From Paenibacillus chibensis (GTDB lineage: Bacteria > Bacillota > Bacilli > Paenibacillales > Paenibacillaceae), in assembly GCF_004001045.1 (NCBI RefSeq), contig NZ_BIMK01000003.1, forward strand, positions 1-64,000: a stretch of 64,000 bases of DNA. The letters run 5' to 3'. Both the position numbers and the translations under genes were made by a program. Below are positions 63,527-64,000 of the stretch, piece after piece (positions within the stretch are counted from its first letter, which is position 1; every line of letters begins with the position of its first letter). The notes below the pieces were generated by a model. The model ran no database searches. It was given only the letters and a program-made list of their open reading frames with translations, and had not been told where the DNA came from.

Positions 63527-63572
63527 ACAATTGAAGACCGGTGGTTTGTATTCGCAAGACAATGTCCACCAT

Positions 63573-64000
63573 TTATGATAATGTCTGAATGCGATCAAAC
63601 GCAGGCTTCGGACGGTGCCGCTCATCAAATAGAAACGGCCAATTTTTACGGCCAGGCACCGGAAAACCATCCAGCCAGGTATAATCGTCTGCCGCCCCCC
63701 AGAAGGTGACCGAGCTGATAACATCGCGATATTCCCTCAACAGCTTGAACACCGCTTCATAACGTTCGGCCTGCCGCTCCAGCATGCCCGGTTCTGGCGC
63801 CGTCAATCCTTCGCGTCTGTCCTCGAACCGGAACACCGACATGTCAAGCTCCGTCAGCTGAAGCTGCAATCCTAACGATGCATATTTTTCGATCGCCGCC
63901 CGGATATCGTCAAGCACCGGGTCATACAAATTCCAGTGCGCCTGCAGGCCGATGCCATGGATCGGCACGCCCCGCTCCAGCAGCGACTTGACCAAAGCAT
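63573..64000 (-). CDS. GH10 endo-1,4-beta-xylanase, C-terminal part (gene cut by window edge)
   Basis: The 3' part of a family 10 glycoside hydrolase, about 142 residues visible; the start lies beyond the right edge. GH10 blocks: IHGIGLQAHWNL, the nucleophile region LQLTELDMSVF with the catalytic Glu, VTFWGAADDYTWLDGFP and the C-terminal PKPAFD. No carbohydrate-binding module follows the catalytic domain. The acid/base Glu region is outside the window. It cleaves xylan and fits the plant-polysaccharide lifestyle suggested by the YesMN/Lpl genes. Confidence 0.92.
   Translation of the reverse strand, partial: ALVKSLLERGVPIHGIGLQAHWNLYDPVLDDIRAAIEKYASLGLQLQLTELDMSVFRFEDRREGLTAPEPGMLERQAERYEAVFKLLREYRDVISSVTFWGAADDYTWLDGFPVPGRKNWPFLFDERHRPKPAFDRIQTLS

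Noticed and set aside
63993-63995. ATG as start of the xylanase
   Set aside because: It is an internal Met before the GH10 block; the gene clearly continues past the window edge.

Overview
The window reads as chromosome from a spore-forming member of the Bacillota, most like Paenibacillus. Pointers are a cotJABC spore-coat operon, a YheC/YheD-type ATP-grasp coat gene, a YtvI-type permease, PdaA, a SUF operon in the Bacillus order sufCDSUB, two DegV genes, a YesM/YesN two-component pair next to Lpl-type sugar permeases, and a GH10 xylanase at the right edge. TTG start codons are frequent and strong AGGAGG-type ribosome sites decide most starts. No rRNA, tRNA, CRISPR array, transposon or prophage was seen.

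Layout. 1-7.6 kb: GNAT + YheC/D pair, HAD phosphatase, cotJABC, CNNM/HlyC protein with an AI-2E-type permease, radical SAM YfkAB. 7.7-15.6 kb: MMPL exporter, two HD-GYP proteins, UppP, a YunD-like phosphoesterase, a MoaD-MoaE fusion. 15.6-22 kb: sufCDSUB, about 0.7 kb of non-coding DNA, Dps. 22-29.8 kb: YunC, a hypothetical with a possible WYL-like tail, DUF423, a tandem DegV pair, a NAGPA-type glycosidase, a BcrC-like phosphatase with an apparent AUA start, a GHL10-type hydrolase. 29.8-43.4 kb: YesMN kinase/regulator facing an ABC importer (two permeases and a lipoprotein, no ATPase), PdaA, an SSS symporter with an alpha/beta hydrolase, a single-domain response regulator, a double DUF2294 protein, a DUF4349 lipoprotein. 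43.4-64 kb: an SDR/TetR divergent pair, then two long minus-strand metabolic units, an MFS transporter and the cut xylanase.

The two metabolic units are the most interesting part. The first (61945 to 49319) is nearly gapless: ROK repressor, asparaginase, OppA, hairpin, OppB, OppC, OppD, OppF, PepV-type dipeptidase, M17 leucyl aminopeptidase, CutC-family protein, ROK sugar kinase, terminator. It joins peptide import and peptide breakdown to sugar phosphorylation under a sugar-type regulator, as expected for a glycopeptide, muropeptide or amino-sugar conjugate. The second (49189 to 45208) begins with a palindrome set inside its own promoter and encodes a SIS-domain isomerase/deaminase, a DeoR regulator, another ROK kinase and a class II aldolase, a short amino-sugar route. 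Read together they may release, phosphorylate and cleave the sugar part of what Opp brings in; this is inference.

Starts were re-chosen from ribosome-binding sites wherever the longest open frame began upstream of a better site. All functional names rest on motif and family recognition by eye; no database search was possible.
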